This document shows, in pieces, positions 14,374-14,588 of a stretch of 14,588 nt of DNA. The stretch is from JBCBTJ01 sp964597685 (lineage in GTDB: Bacteria > Pseudomonadota > Alphaproteobacteria > Caulobacterales > Hyphomonadaceae): the NCBI GenBank assembly GCA_964597685.1, contig CAZQZC010000065.1, positions 1 to 14,588 on the forward strand. Direction: 5' to 3'. Position 1 is the first letter of the stretch. The number at the start of each line of letters is the position of its first letter. Under the pieces are notes generated by a model, which was not told the origin of the DNA, made no database searches, and saw only the letters and a list, made by a program, of their open reading frames with translations. The position numbers were made by a program, and so were the translations under genes.

Positions 14374-14588
14374 CTAGGTATCGCGAATGGCGGGTCACCA
14401 CTTGAACTAAGCCGATGATTGCCGAAGCGGCTATGACTGTAGCTGGCCCACAGCAGACAGTCAGGTCGGCTTAGGCGTGCGGCAGAGTTTCGCCGGAAGC
14501 AGACGGTCGACCGTCGGTGAGACGCGTCCACTTTCGGCGGTTAAGCGGACATAAGACTGTTTCTAACTGTCATCAGAACCCGTCGACT
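14374..14588. other. Region after integrase with palindromes, no gene recognised
   Basis: No ORF with a ribosome site or family resemblance is seen up to the window end. It holds a perfect 14-base palindrome, GACGGTCGACCGTC (14502-14515), and an 8-base inverted repeat, GTCCACTT/AAGCGGAC (14526-14533 and 14543-14550, one mismatch). No U-rich terminator follows int. Confidence 0.5.

Larger units (their letters stand above)
12894..14588 (+). mobile_element. Left end of an integrated element (genomic island or prophage) at tRNA-Arg
   Basis: The element is bounded on the left by the tRNA-Arg 3' fragment, with an inward-lying tyrosine integrase 178 bases away, and runs off the window. Given the fragment's orientation, the intact tRNA gene, rebuilt with the element's own 3' end, should be at the far right end on the minus strand. 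No cargo is visible beyond the integrase, so I cannot say whether it is a phage, an integrative conjugative element or another island. Confidence 0.75.

Noticed and set aside
14313..14531. 72-residue minus-strand frame after the integrase
   Set aside because: Overlaps the integrase 3' end, has no ribosome site or recognisable domain, and contains the palindromes.

Overview
The window looks like chromosome of a GC-rich alphaproteobacterium. The marker genes are an FYDLN_acid (TIGR02300-type) acidic zinc-ribbon protein, which is characteristic of Alphaproteobacteria, an EPSP synthase close to the alphaproteobacterial/CP4 type, and the conserved block aroA-cmk-rpsA-ihfB. A placement near Caulobacterales/Parvularculales is only an impression from protein style, not something I could test.

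Layout. (1) Positions 1-3888 hold accessory metabolism and envelope genes. They are a truncated MDR-type NAD(P)H oxidoreductase on the minus strand, a flavin-dependent nitronate monooxygenase/enoyl-reductase-like protein, and a PDZ-M48 metalloprotease lipoprotein. An unrecognised secreted protein converges on the protease. (2) Positions 4137-7418 form a four-gene plus-strand cassette: a His-rich ZrgA/DUF2796 lipoprotein, a LolD/MacB-like ABC ATPase, an FtsX-type permease and a DUF3299 lipoprotein. It resembles Zrg-type zinc acquisition systems. A Zur-box-like palindrome (4139-4153) overlaps its presumed promoter, so I read it as a zinc-starvation operon. (3) Positions 7448-12227 are minus-strand housekeeping genes, in transcription order aroA, cmk, rpsA, ihfB, mscL, ending at a strong hairpin terminator (7448-7475). 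The mscL gene carries a single-base frameshift in a G5 run. (4) Positions 12333-12866 encode the FYDLN protein, probably from a TTG start. (5) From 12894 to the window end lies the left edge of an integrated element. It has a 45-bp 3' fragment of tRNA-Arg(CCG) cut exactly at the anticodon loop, then an AT-rich stretch of small palindromes and tandem repeats, then a tyrosine integrase. The rest of the element and the predicted intact tRNA lie beyond the window.

The most interesting items are the probable Zur-controlled ZrgA-ABC-FtsX-DUF3299 cassette, which is only partly described in the literature I know, the mscL frameshift, and the tRNA-Arg anticodon-loop integration site. No CRISPR, rRNA, insertion sequence or replication origin was seen. 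No gene-free stretch exceeds 300 bases; the longest are 3889-4167 and 12867-13116, and both are described.
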